DNA of 64,000 nt from assembly GCA_947494305.1 (NCBI GenBank), contig CANLUL010000002.1:124001-188000 (forward strand), written 5' to 3'. Positions 45,071 to 53,835 of this stretch are shown here, one piece after another. Every line of letters starts with the position of its first letter. Positions within the stretch are counted from its first letter, which is position 1. The translations under genes and the position numbers were made by a program. The notes under the pieces were generated by a model. The model saw only the letters and a list, made by a program, of their open reading frames with translations, was not told the DNA's origin and searched no databases. Source of the stretch: an uncultured Sphingomonadaceae bacterium. GTDB taxonomy: Bacteria; Pseudomonadota; Alphaproteobacteria; Sphingomonadales; Sphingomonadaceae.

Positions 45071-46191
45071 GACCCATCCCCCGCCTTTAGGAAGCCATCA
45101 ATTATCCGCGCCATTTCAGCGTTTTCGAGTAAAAAACTATCGTGCCCAAACGGGCTCGATAGTTCGACAAAACTTGCTTCTGCTCCGGCTGCGTTCAGCG
45201 CATGCACCATCGTTCGCGATTCGCTGGTCGGGTAGAGCCAGTCGGTATCGAAGCTGACCAAACAAAACCGCGTTTTGGATCCTTTGAAGGCGTTGGCCAA
45301 CACGCCATCATGTGCCTCCGCCAGATCAAAATAATCCATCGCACGCGTGATATACAAATAGCTATTCGCATCAAATCGATCGACAAAGCTGATTCCCTGA
45401 TGGCGGAGATAGCTTTCCACCTGAAAGTCGGCATCGAAACCAAATGTCTTGGCATCGCGATCCTGCAATCGGCGTCCGAATTTCTCGGTCAGGCCTTCTT
45501 CGGATAGATAAGTGATATGCGCCGCCATTCGCGCCACCGCCAATCCGGAAGCAGGGGGATCCTCCTCAGCATAATAATTGCCGCCACGCCATCGCGGATC
45601 GGCCATGATCGCCTGCCGACCCACTTCGTGAAAGGCAATATTCTGTGCACTGTGCCGCGCTGTTGAGGCGATGATAATCGCCGACTTTGCACGATCCGGA
45701 TAAATAGCGGTCCAGCTAACCGCCACCATCCCGCCCATCGAGCCGCCAATAATTGTGTGGAGTTGCTTTATACCCAGATGATCCAGCAACATTGCCTGTG
45801 CCCGCACCATATCGGCGATGGTGAGAACCGGAAAGTCCATTGCCCAGGGCCTGCCCGTCGCCGGATTGATCGTTGCTGGTCCCGAACTGCCCAGGCAGCT
45901 TCCGATGACATTTGCGCAGATCACAAAATAGCGGTCTGTATCGATAGGCCGGCCTGACCCAACCATATCGGTCCACCAGCCACCCTTGCCGGTAACAGGA
46001 TGGGTTGAAGCAACAAATTGATCCATCGTCAAAGCGTGGCATATCAAAATGGCATTGGAAGCGTCTGCGTTAAGCTCGCCATACGTCTCATAGGCGATAT
46101 CAACGGGCGTGAGTTCCGCGCCACTGTCCAGGGGCAGCGGGCCAGGTAGCTGAACGGTTTTGTTCAATCCAAAGCGCGTATCATCGGTCAT
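45067..46191 (-). CDS. metX: homoserine O-acyltransferase
   Basis: An alpha/beta-hydrolase enzyme of 374 residues that acylates homoserine in methionine synthesis. The nucleophile is Ser151 in [23 protein letters not shown]-like [15 protein letters not shown] holds the Asp, and [11 protein letters not shown] the His. Specificity for acetyl- or succinyl-CoA cannot be decided by eye. It is first in a minus-strand unit with a GNAT gene and metW. The 108-base gap to the divergent hisC shows no SAM riboswitch that I could fold. Confidence 0.94.
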   Translation of the reverse strand: MTDDTRFGLNKTVQLPGPLPLDSGAELTPVDIAYETYGELNADASNAILICHALTMDQFVASTHPVTGKGGWWTDMVGSGRPIDTDRYFVICANVIGSCLGSSGPATINPATGRPWAMDFPVLTIADMVRAQAMLLDHLGIKQLHTIIGGSMGGMVAVSWTAIYPDRAKSAIIIASTARHSAQNIAFHEVGRQAIMADPRWRGGNYYAEEDPPASGLAVARMAAHITYLSEEGLTEKFGRRLQDRDAKTFGFDADFQVESYLRHQGISFVDRFDANSYLYITRAMDYFDLAEAHDGVLANAFKGSKTRFCLVSFDTDWLYPTSESRTMVHALNAAGAEASFVELSSPFGHDSFLLENAEMARIIDGFLKAGDGS

Positions 46192-46299
46192 GAAGGAAGG
46201 GAGCTAAGGCGCTTCATACGAGGCGTCAATTGATATTGCGGTTGACACTAAGCGGCATCGGGTTAGTTCGGCGGCATATATAGCTTAGAAGAGCAGATA

Positions 46300-47400
46300 A
46301 TGAGCAAACCACAACCAAAAGAATGGATCATGGGCATAGCGCCCTATGTTCCGGGAAAAGCGAGTAGCGACGACGGCCAGAAGCTGGTCAAACTCTCGGC
46401 CAATGAAAACCCGTTGGGGTGCAGTCCGGCTGCGAGGGATGCGCTAAATGCTGCCTCTGCTTCGGTTGATCGCTATCCCGACCCGGGGTCAACAAAACTT
46501 CGTGAGGCGATTGCCGCCAAATTTAATCTTGATCCTGCGCGGATCATTTGCGGTACTGGTTCAGACGATGTGCTGCATCTTGCAGCCAATGCGTTTAGCG
46601 GACCGGGCGATGAGATTATCTATGTGCGCTATGGGTTTGCCGTCTATGACATTGCCGCGCGGCGCTATGGCGGATCGCCGGTCATTGCCGATGATGCCGA
46701 CTATGGCACTGATGTCGATGCGGTGCTGGCCAAGGTCAATGACAAAACACGAGTCGTTTTCATCGCCAATCCGAACAATCCGACGGGAACTTTTTCCACG
46801 CGCGAAGAAATTGCACGATTGCAAGCGGAGCTTCCCGGCCATGTATTGCTGGTTCTCGACGGTGCCTATGCCGAGTATCTTGAGGCAGATGAAGATGATG
46901 GCGCTTTGGAACTGGCGAAATCTTTGCCCAATGTTCTGGTTACACGGACGTTTTCCAAGATTCACGGTTTGGCCGCTGAGCGTATTGGCTGGGGTTATGG
47001 CGCCGAGGATATTATTGGCGCAATGAATCGCATCCGCTTGCCATTTAACGTGACCACCGCTGGTCAAGAAGCCGCTGTTGCCGCCCTGGCATCCGATGAT
47101 TTTGTGACTTCTAGCCGTACGCATAATACCCAATGGCGGCAATGGTTGAGCGACGAAGTGGCATCATTGGGCAATCATGGTTTGCGCGTCATTCCTAGCC
47201 ATACCAATTTCTTGCTCGTCCTTTTCGAAGGCAAGGTGACGGCAGAGCAGGCCAATGCGGCACTGATGGAAAAGGGCTATGCTGTGCGCTGGCTCCCTGG
47301 ACAAGGGTTGGTCAATGGCCTGCGCATGACAATTGGGACGGAAGAAGAAACCCGCGGTCTGGCTCAGGCGTTACGCGAGATTTTGGAAGCGGCGGGTTAA
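46300..47400 (+). CDS. hisC: histidinol-phosphate aminotransferase
   Basis: A fold-type I PLP enzyme of 366 residues with KLSANENPLG near the N-terminus, NPNNPTGT and the PLP lysine Lys220 in TFSKIHGLA. It could also transaminate aromatic keto acids or prephenate, as some HisC proteins do. That is plausible here because prephenate dehydrogenase follows with a TAATG overlap. Confidence 0.93.
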   Translation: MSKPQPKEWIMGIAPYVPGKASSDDGQKLVKLSANENPLGCSPAARDALNAASASVDRYPDPGSTKLREAIAAKFNLDPARIICGTGSDDVLHLAANAFSGPGDEIIYVRYGFAVYDIAARRYGGSPVIADDADYGTDVDAVLAKVNDKTRVVFIANPNNPTGTFSTREEIARLQAELPGHVLLVLDGAYAEYLEADEDDGALELAKSLPNVLVTRTFSKIHGLAAERIGWGYGAEDIIGAMNRIRLPFNVTTAGQEAAVAALASDDFVTSSRTHNTQWRQWLSDEVASLGNHGLRVIPSHTNFLLVLFEGKVTAEQANAALMEKGYAVRWLPGQGLVNGLRMTIGTEEETRGLAQALREILEAAG

Positions 47401-48308
47401 TGCTACCCTTCGCTAACATCACGATTATCGGCCTTGGCCTGATTGGTTCGTCCATTGCTCATGCAGCGAAAGAAAATATGTCTGCGGCACGCATCACCGG
47501 ATTTGATTCAGATCCTGCCGTGCGAAACAGAGCTTTAGAGCTTGGCTTTTGTGACGACGTTACGGATAATCCGGGTGCGGCCGTTATTGATGCCGATCTG
47601 GTAGTTTTATGTGTCCCGGTTGGGGCGATGGCAGAAATTGCTGATGAAATAGCATTCGACCTGCCCGAAGATGCCATTATCAGCGATGTAGGATCATCGA
47701 AAGACGGGGTTCTGGAAACGTTACGCAATTCTCTACCCAATACCAGAATTATACCAGCACATCCGGTTGCCGGTACCGAAAATAGTGGCCCAGATGCCGG
47801 CTTCGCCACACTATTCCAGGATCGTTGGTGTATTATAACACCGCCCGATGATGCGTTGGAAGGCGATGTTGAAAAGCTAAAAGCGTTTTGGGAAAAACTG
47901 GGCGCAAATATAGAGATCATGGATGCAAAACATCATGATCTGGTATTGGCAGTGACCAGCCATCTTCCCCATTTGATTGCCTATACCATAGTCGGAACAG
48001 CATCCGATCTGGAAGACGTCACGCGGAGTGAAGTGATTAAATATTCAGCTGGTGGCTTCCGCGATTTTACCAGAATCGCTGCCTCGGATCCCACAATGTG
48101 GCGTGATGTTTTTCTGTCGAACAAGGAAGCGGTGTTGGAAATGCTACAACGTTTTTCAGAAGATCTTTCCGCCCTGCAACGCGCCATTCGATGGGACAAG
48201 GGCGATGAGCTGTTTGAACTCTTCACAAAGACACGCGCTATCCGGAGACGGATTATTGAAGAAGGTCAGGATGATGCGGCACCCGATTTCGGCCGTAGCC
48301 ACGATTAG
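47400..48308 (+). CDS. tyrC: prephenate/arogenate dehydrogenase
   Basis: A 302-residue NAD(P)-dependent enzyme of tyrosine synthesis. The Rossmann motif is IIGLGLIGSSIAHAA near residue 9, followed by HPVAGTENSGPDAG, a family signature, and SHLPHLIAYTIVG. The ATG overlaps the hisC stop by one base. The 3' end overlaps the convergent plsC by four bases. The symbol tyrA is equally used for this family. Confidence 0.9.
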   Translation: MLPFANITIIGLGLIGSSIAHAAKENMSAARITGFDSDPAVRNRALELGFCDDVTDNPGAAVIDADLVVLCVPVGAMAEIADEIAFDLPEDAIISDVGSSKDGVLETLRNSLPNTRIIPAHPVAGTENSGPDAGFATLFQDRWCIITPPDDALEGDVEKLKAFWEKLGANIEIMDAKHHDLVLAVTSHLPHLIAYTIVGTASDLEDVTRSEVIKYSAGGFRDFTRIAASDPTMWRDVFLSNKEAVLEMLQRFSEDLSALQRAIRWDKGDELFELFTKTRAIRRRIIEEGQDDAAPDFGRSHD

Positions 48309-48997
48309 TCGTTCAAGGCGTTGATAGCTGCATGAACACGTTGGCGCACCTCTTCACGATCTAGACCCGGTGGTATCTCTTCCTGGATTGCATAGGTAAT
48401 CTCGCCACTTTTCTGGACGAATGTATCGCGCGGAGACACGCGGCCGCTATCCAGTGCTACCGGAATCAATGGCAGGTTAAACATTTTGTAGAGACCAGCA
48501 AAACCGGCCTGTAATTCTGGTCGTTCTCCGCGGCGCGCCCGGCTTCCTTCGGCAAAGATAACTATCGGCCGATCTTCTTTCACCGCAGCTTTTGCGCTTT
48601 TAATAATCTGACGAAGTGCACCAGCTCCGCCATCCCGATCGATAGGAATCAATCCATGTCGTTTTGCTGCCCAGCCCCACAGCGGAATGCGGAGCAATTC
48701 CTTTTTCGCGATCACAATTGGATTATCAAAGATGCGCAGAACATCCATAGTTTCAAACATGCTCTCATGCTTGAATACATAGAGCAGAGCTTCATTGCGA
48801 AACTCTCCCTTGACGTTTACCCGGATTCCCAACACCGCGCGTGCGCAGAGATAGTGATATTTTCCCCAGAAATGCGATACTTTATGCAAAGCAGGCTTGG
48901 AGAAAATAGCGGCAATGAAGGCAGCAATCACTGTCGGTATAGAGCCAACATAGAAGATTGGCATGAAAACCAGAGATCGGAGCATCGCCAGCATCAC
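48305..48997 (-). CDS. plsC: 1-acyl-sn-glycerol-3-phosphate acyltransferase (PlsC-type)
   Basis: A 230-residue membrane-associated acyltransferase. An N-terminal hydrophobic segment precedes motif I, KHESMFETMD, a variant of NHxxxxD with Glu in the acidic position. FAEGSRARRG is motif III and LPLIPVALDSG motif IV. It would make phosphatidic acid from lysophosphatidate. It overlaps the YdcF-like gene by four bases and is last in the ftsE-ftsX-ydcF-plsC unit. Confidence 0.88.
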   Translation of the reverse strand: MMLAMLRSLVFMPIFYVGSIPTVIAAFIAAIFSKPALHKVSHFWGKYHYLCARAVLGIRVNVKGEFRNEALLYVFKHESMFETMDVLRIFDNPIVIAKKELLRIPLWGWAAKRHGLIPIDRDGGAGALRQIIKSAKAAVKEDRPIVIFAEGSRARRGERPELQAGFAGLYKMFNLPLIPVALDSGRVSPRDTFVQKSGEITYAIQEEIPPGLDREEVRQRVHAAINALND

Positions 48998-49527
48998 ACG
49001 CCTGCCAGCGCGGCCAAACGGCGCATCAAATATTTGTTATATTCCTTGAATAATGTGCTCAATGTCGGTGCCGTCGCAACAGCATCCGATACTATCTTCA
49101 CTTTTGGTGGTATAGCTCGTTCCAGTTCCAAGCGGGCACGGCGCATATGCCAATCGGACGTGACCAGTCTCACGGACTTATCATCTCGCCGGGCCACCCA
49201 ACGCGCCGTCTCTAACGCATTGGACCGGGTGTCCACTGCCTGAAAGCCCAGATCTACACAGCACTCAAACAGCGCGTCCGAAGTATTATATTCTGCTGCC
49301 AACTCGGCAGGTTTCACATCTCGATCGACACCAGAGACCAGCAGTCTTCCGGCTTTTTCAACAGTTAAAATCTCTAAGGCACGATCAATTCGCTTTGCTC
49401 CACCCGTTAGCACAACCACCGAATCAGTCTCCTCATTGCTATCAGCCGGACGTGGTAGATCGATTGCAAACCATGCAAAACCGATCATCCAGATCAATAG
49501 TATAAAACTGAGAAAGCGCAAAATCAT
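48994..49527 (-). CDS. YdcF/DUF218-family membrane-anchored protein
   Basis: A 177-residue protein with an N-terminal membrane helix (FLSFILLIWMIGFAWFAI). A DUF218 domain follows, with VVVLTGGAKRIDRALEIL, VSGVDRDV, TRSNALETA and TSDWHMRRARLE, the family signature. Some DUF218 members act in envelope or peptidoglycan metabolism. Its place between ftsX and plsC fits an envelope role, but the reaction is unknown. Confidence 0.85.
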   Translation of the reverse strand: MILRFLSFILLIWMIGFAWFAIDLPRPADSNEETDSVVVLTGGAKRIDRALEILTVEKAGRLLVSGVDRDVKPAELAAEYNTSDALFECCVDLGFQAVDTRSNALETARWVARRDDKSVRLVTSDWHMRRARLELERAIPPKVKIVSDAVATAPTLSTLFKEYNKYLMRRLAALAGV

Positions 49528-49536
49528 GAGAACTGA

Positions 49537-50433
49537 CTACAATATCTTCTTTAAAGCACGCATTACGGTTGAGCGCGCGGTCATCATCGCAATGAACATT
49601 CCCAATATCGGAACTGCCGCAATTATCAACCAACTGTACCAGGACAATCCTAAAGACTGCACCAATCCCGAACCTATTGCCGATAGTTGAGAGCTGATCA
49701 GCCAAATGATACCAGTACCCGCAATCAATCCCAGCAATCCTCCTAACAGCGCATCCAAAGCTATCCGCCTCTGAAACAACCGCGTAATTTGTCGATCGGT
49801 GCCACCCAATAAGTGAATAACATCTATGGTTTCACGGTGCGTGTTCAAAGCGGAGCGCGCCGAAATGATAACCGCCGCAGCCGTTGCAATCGCTAACAGC
49901 GCCACCAGTCCAAATGCCGTCCATTGCAAAGATCGTATCAAAGTTATGACGGGTGCAATATAACTACTGCTTGGTTCAACCCGTGCGGTGGTGGATAGTG
50001 GTGAGATGGCACTTCTGAGAGATTGAAGTTCCGGTCCTGCCGCTGGACGGGTTAATTTTAAATCTATCAGAGCAGGAATTGGAATGTCGTTGCTAAGCTC
50101 CTGAGAACCAATCCAGGGTTCAATTAGCTCTTCTACTTCTTGCTGAGGCAATACCCGCACTTCTTGCACCAAATCCAAGCCGCGGAGCCGTGCAGCAACA
50201 TCTTGAGTTTGCCGGTTTTTGGAGTCTGGATTGGCTTCTACAATTTGCACAGTTGCCCGGCTGGCCAATTCGTCTGAAACATCTCCAGCCGCTTGCGCTA
50301 GTGCGAGGCCAGCCGCGGCTGCCAGAACTGTCAGAAAAATCATGATTGCGATGACCCACGGCATGGGCCCGGAAAGGCGTCCTTCAGGTATAAGCCGCCG
50401 ATCAGCCGAGGGAATGACAAACAAATCCAACAT
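49537..50433 (-). CDS. ftsX: cell-division ABC transporter permease FtsX
   Basis: A 298-residue protein with four membrane helices in the FtsX order. The cytoplasmic N-terminus has helix 1 near 28-50, a periplasmic domain of about 120 residues (about 52-165) that in other bacteria contacts peptidoglycan-hydrolase activators, and three further helices. It ends MTARSTVMRALKKIL. It follows ftsE by nine bases. Confidence 0.92.
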   Translation of the reverse strand: MLDLFVIPSADRRLIPEGRLSGPMPWVIAIMIFLTVLAAAAGLALAQAAGDVSDELASRATVQIVEANPDSKNRQTQDVAARLRGLDLVQEVRVLPQQEVEELIEPWIGSQELSNDIPIPALIDLKLTRPAAGPELQSLRSAISPLSTTARVEPSSSYIAPVITLIRSLQWTAFGLVALLAIATAAAVIISARSALNTHRETIDVIHLLGGTDRQITRLFQRRIALDALLGGLLGLIAGTGIIWLISSQLSAIGSGLVQSLGLSWYSWLIIAAVPILGMFIAMMTARSTVMRALKKIL

Positions 50434-50442
50434 CGCGCGAAT

Positions 50443-51156
50443 CTACCGCAACTGATCTTTGGGCAATGGTGGGTGAAGAAGTGATCCGGTGGGATCGGAA
50501 AGAACACCTTTTTCCAGCTTCATCATCTGTGCACCGGGAACCTTACTGAGTAAATGAATATCGTGGGTTGCCACAACGATGGTGGTGCCGAGCGTATTCA
50601 ATGCTTCAAAAAGCTGCAGCAACCGTATGGCCATTTCTGGATCAACATTGCCGGTTGGTTCGTCAGCAACCAAGATTTCCGGCCGCCCAATAACCGCGCG
50701 GGCGATGGCCACACGCTGTTGTTCACCACCGCTAAGCGTCGCGGGTCGGGCATCAGAGCGATCTCCCAATCCAACCCAGTCCAGCATTTCGGCTACCGGG
50801 ACTTCCAGATCCTTTTCTTTTACTCCCGCAACACGCAAGGGAAGCGCAATATTGTCAAAAGCTGATAGATGCGGGACTAACCGGAAATCCTGAAACACCA
50901 CTCCTATGCGCCTGCGAAATCCCGGAAGCCGTTCACGCGGCATGGTAACCGCGTCTTCGCCAAAAAGCCGGATCACACCGCGGCTAGGTCGCTGGGAGAG
51001 ATACAACAGTTTCAAGAGAGATGTTTTTCCGGCACCGGAAGCACCAGTCAAAAAGTAAAAACTGCCCGGAAATAGAGTGAAACTTAGGTCCGCGAGCGTT
51101 TCAGCTCCGGTCCCATAGCGCAGGCCAACATTCTCAAATTGAACGATTTCATCCAT
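50443..51156 (-). CDS. ftsE: cell-division ATP-binding protein FtsE
   Basis: A 237-residue ABC ATPase. Walker A is GASGAGKTS (38-46), the signature LSGGEQQR, Walker [13 protein letters not shown], and the H-loop VVATHD. The sequence after Walker A ([27 protein letters not shown]) is that of FtsE. With FtsX it couples ATP hydrolysis to septal wall hydrolysis. It is first in a four-gene minus-strand unit. Confidence 0.94.
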   Translation of the reverse strand: MDEIVQFENVGLRYGTGAETLADLSFTLFPGSFYFLTGASGAGKTSLLKLLYLSQRPSRGVIRLFGEDAVTMPRERLPGFRRRIGVVFQDFRLVPHLSAFDNIALPLRVAGVKEKDLEVPVAEMLDWVGLGDRSDARPATLSGGEQQRVAIARAVIGRPEILVADEPTGNVDPEMAIRLLQLFEALNTLGTTIVVATHDIHLLSKVPGAQMMKLEKGVLSDPTGSLLHPPLPKDQLR

Positions 51157-51358
51157 CGAAATTTACTAAATCCGTTGCCCAACGCGCTCAGCGGTGAAAC
51201 GCTCTCGTGCAATAGGACGTTCGGTGGCGTAAAATCAACCACCACGTGTTCGAGAAATACCGAATGTGAACAGTAAAACCTCGAAAATGGGGGGCTTGTC
51301 TCAAAACCATTAACCCTAGGCTTGCAGTTTATGAAATTGCCGTGTTTAGAAGATCGCC

Positions 51359-52099
51359 ATGATATTGAACTGCCCGGCTTGTGATACTCGGTATCTGGTT
51401 CCCGATAGTGCTATCGGCCCGGCTGGACGGTCTGTTCGCTGTGCATCTTGCCGCCATAGCTGGTTTCAAGAGCCCGCGCCGCTCGAAGAACCGGTCAAAG
51501 AGTTGGAAGTTTCGACAGAAAAACCGGAAACAACCAGCGCAGATGAACAAACTGAAGAACCGGATGTGCCAACCGCGACTGTGAGCAGGGCGCCACCAAT
51601 TCCTGAACCACCATCCTTCGCGTCGCAGGAAAGTAGTTTTGCCCACGAACCGCCCTTCAAACCTCGCAGGAATCCAGCAAAGCTCTGGACCATCGCAGCA
51701 ATAGCCTTTGCCTTGTTGATAGCCGGAGCAGGCGGCGCACTATATGCCTTTGGATTGCCAAACTTGTTTGGAGATTATCAATTTGCATCTGTCGAAGAAA
51801 CACCACTTCTCATTGAACTCAATCCCAAACAGGACCGCCGAACGTTGCAGGATGGCACGGAATATTTCGCCGCTAGCGGCACAGTAATCAACCCAACCGA
51901 TAGTGAACATGATATACCGCCAATGCTCGTAGTGTTGCGTGATGCCAGTGGCCGTATTGTGTATAGTTGGAAAATGAAGGCTCCGGCGGACACTTTGGCT
52001 CCTGGTGCTAGCGTCACTTTTAACGAAGCGAAATTGGATGTTCCTCGCGCAGCCAGCCAGTTGGAAGTTGGCTGGGTGGATGCGCAAGTTAATCCATAG
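51359..52099 (+). CDS. zinc-ribbon (MJ0042-type) membrane protein, DUF3426
   Basis: A 246-residue protein. The N-terminal zinc ribbon has CPAC and CASC knuckles in the first 35 residues, followed by a Pro/Glu-rich linker (about 40-110). One membrane helix ([19 protein letters not shown]) leads to a periplasmic DUF3426 domain ending [15 protein letters not shown]. It is divergent from ftsE across 202 bases in which I see no gene. Function is unknown. Confidence 0.85.
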   Translation: MILNCPACDTRYLVPDSAIGPAGRSVRCASCRHSWFQEPAPLEEPVKELEVSTEKPETTSADEQTEEPDVPTATVSRAPPIPEPPSFASQESSFAHEPPFKPRRNPAKLWTIAAIAFALLIAGAGGALYAFGLPNLFGDYQFASVEETPLLIELNPKQDRRTLQDGTEYFAASGTVINPTDSEHDIPPMLVVLRDASGRIVYSWKMKAPADTLAPGASVTFNEAKLDVPRAASQLEVGWVDAQVNP

Positions 52100-52120
52100 G
52101 TAGACCCGGAGACTGTAACC

Positions 52121-52381
52121 TCAGTGAAATTCAACGAGTTTTGATATAGGAAACTCTTCGGAAGCTCCTTTTGAATGCGCCATCGGTAACAATAATGTTT
52201 GCTCACCAATCAATTTTGACTCGGACAGAGCACTAGAATTTTCATCCTCGAACCGAACCGCTTCTCCACTAATGATTCTGGCATGCGCAACCGCTTGTGC
52301 GCGTGCACCAGATGAATCAGATTCCGCTGGGGATGATCCGGCTAACAGTAACAATGAAAGTAATATCGATTCCATTCTCAC
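52121..52381 (-). CDS. small exported protein, unknown
   Basis: An 86-residue protein with a likely signal peptide (MESILLSLLLLAGSSPAES) and a 65-residue mature part. The first start is GTG 52381; ATG 52375 is in frame and gives the better signal peptide. No good ribosome site is visible. It converges with the DUF3426 gene 21 bases away. I accept it for its signal peptide and position, with modest confidence. Confidence 0.5.
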   Translation of the reverse strand: MRMESILLSLLLLAGSSPAESDSSGARAQAVAHARIISGEAVRFEDENSSALSESKLIGEQTLLLPMAHSKGASEEFPISKLVEFH

Positions 52382-52607
52382 AACAGAGCTGCGTCCTGCG
52401 TTACTAACAAGGTAAAGAGAAGGTTAACGGCTAAAAAGAAGTGCCAAATTGAGAATTCAACGGCTCCATTAGCAATCTGTCTGAAAGCGAGACATAATCG
52501 GACAATTGGTAAACACTGCAAACCGACAATATTGGTTGCGAGCGCATAAGCCCTTTGCTAATGGCTCGCGCCTACCCGGAGCCGCAAGGCGATATCCCGA
52601 TGACAGT

Positions 52608-52696
52608 GCGGTCGTGGCGGAATTGGTAGACGCGCAGCGTTGAGGTCGCTGTGGGGTTAATACCCCGTGGAAGTTCGAGTCTTCTCGACCGCACCA
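52608..52696 (+). tRNA. tRNA-Leu(GAG)
   Basis: An 89-base class II tRNA. The acceptor GCGGTCG pairs with CGACCGC, discriminator A precedes an encoded CCA (52694-52696), and the anticodon stem-loop CAGCG-TTGAGGT-CGCTG gives anticodon GAG. The long variable arm (GGGGTTAATACCCC) and T arm (GAAGTTCGAGTCTTC) fit. The 226 bases before it (52382-52607) contain no gene that I can support. Confidence 0.96.
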
Positions 52697-52730
52697 GCCT
52701 TTTCTCCCAAACAACACGAACAAATGATTG

Positions 52731-52749
52731 TTGCAAGTCATTCTTATTA
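52731..52749 (+). promoter_or_regulatory. possible Fur-type iron box upstream of the iron transporter
   Basis: TTGCAAGTCATTCTTATTA resembles the 19-base Fur box in its TTGCAA...ATTCT..ATT pattern and lies 41 bases before the iron-binding protein start. The match is by eye only. Its place before an Fe(III) transporter is the main support. Confidence 0.4.
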
Positions 52750-52789
52750 GCACTACAGTTTTGTAAATGACGATATTGAGGATCAGTTT

Positions 52790-53818
52790 ATGCGCTTAGG
52801 GATTTTGGCAGTTATCGTGGCAGCATTTGGCCTGTCGGCATGCGACGGCATGCAATCGGGCGGAGCTTCGAGCGATGGCGAGATGCTCGTTGTTTTTTCC
52901 TCTCGTCACTATGACTCAGATTATGCTCTCTATGATGCATTTGAAAAAGAAACCGGGGTTGATGTTCGCACAATCGAAGCCGATGGCGATCTTCTGGTAG
53001 AACGCCTCAAGGCCGATGGTGCCCGCAGCCCGGCCGACGTGATCGTCACGGTAGATGCGGGCCGACTTTGGCGCGCAGAACAGGAAGGTCTGTTCGCACC
53101 TCTGACATCCGATACGCTTGAACAAGCAGTGCCTGCCGATAAGCGTCATCCTGATGGCCTTTGGTATGGCCTCGCCAGCCGCGCGAGAGTGCTGGTTTAT
53201 GCCAAAGACCGCATCGACGAGGGTGCGCTTGCCGGCTATGAAAGCCTCGCTGATCCGGCCATGAAAGGCCGCGTCTGTGTTCGGTCTTCCGGCAACATAT
53301 ATAATATATCTCTTCTTGCTGCGCTTATCGATCGGTGGGGCAATGACAAGGCCCAACAATGGGCATCATCTGTAGCCGGAAATTTTGCCCGCGATCCGCA
53401 GGGCGGTGACACTGATCAGATCAAAGCCGTTGCAGCGGGCGAATGCGATGTTGCGCTGGTAAACCACTATTATTTCGCTCGCCTGATGCGGGAAGATAAA
53501 GACGTGGTGAAAGATCTCGCTGTGTTCTGGCCTGAGGCTGATCCGGGTGTCCATGTGAACGTATCAGGCGTGGGCGTTGCCAAACATGCGCCAAATCCTG
53601 TTCTTGCCAAACGCTTCATCGAATTTGCAATGTCCGAAAAATCCCAACGGCTCTTTGCCGAGTTAACAAACGAATACCCGGCGGTTCAGTCGGTTAAATA
53701 TGAGAATCCGGCATTGGCAGAATTAGGTGATTTTAAGTCAGACCCCATCAGTCTGCAAAAACTAGGCGAGAATCAGGCCGAAGCGCAAAAATTATTTGAT
53801 CGCGCTGGCTGGCCCTAA
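52790..53818 (+). CDS. fbpA: Fe(III) ABC transporter, periplasmic binding lipoprotein
   Basis: A 342-residue extracellular-solute-binding protein of the FbpA/FutA group. A lipobox LSAC ends at Cys18. The mature part opens LVVFSSRHYDSDYALYDAF, typical of ferric-binding proteins. The paired tyrosines of VALVNHYYFARLM match the Fe(III) ligands of the family. The permease gene follows 17 bases downstream. Confidence 0.9.
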   Translation: MRLGILAVIVAAFGLSACDGMQSGGASSDGEMLVVFSSRHYDSDYALYDAFEKETGVDVRTIEADGDLLVERLKADGARSPADVIVTVDAGRLWRAEQEGLFAPLTSDTLEQAVPADKRHPDGLWYGLASRARVLVYAKDRIDEGALAGYESLADPAMKGRVCVRSSGNIYNISLLAALIDRWGNDKAQQWASSVAGNFARDPQGGDTDQIKAVAAGECDVALVNHYYFARLMREDKDVVKDLAVFWPEADPGVHVNVSGVGVAKHAPNPVLAKRFIEFAMSEKSQRLFAELTNEYPAVQSVKYENPALAELGDFKSDPISLQKLGENQAEAQKLFDRAGWP

Positions 53819-53835
53819 CGTCTAAACTGGCCTGA

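Noticed and set aside
46192-46299. Possible SAM riboswitch in front of metX
   Set aside because: Alphaproteobacterial metX genes can carry SAM-II-type riboswitches, but I could not find the conserved core or a consistent pseudoknot in these 108 bases.
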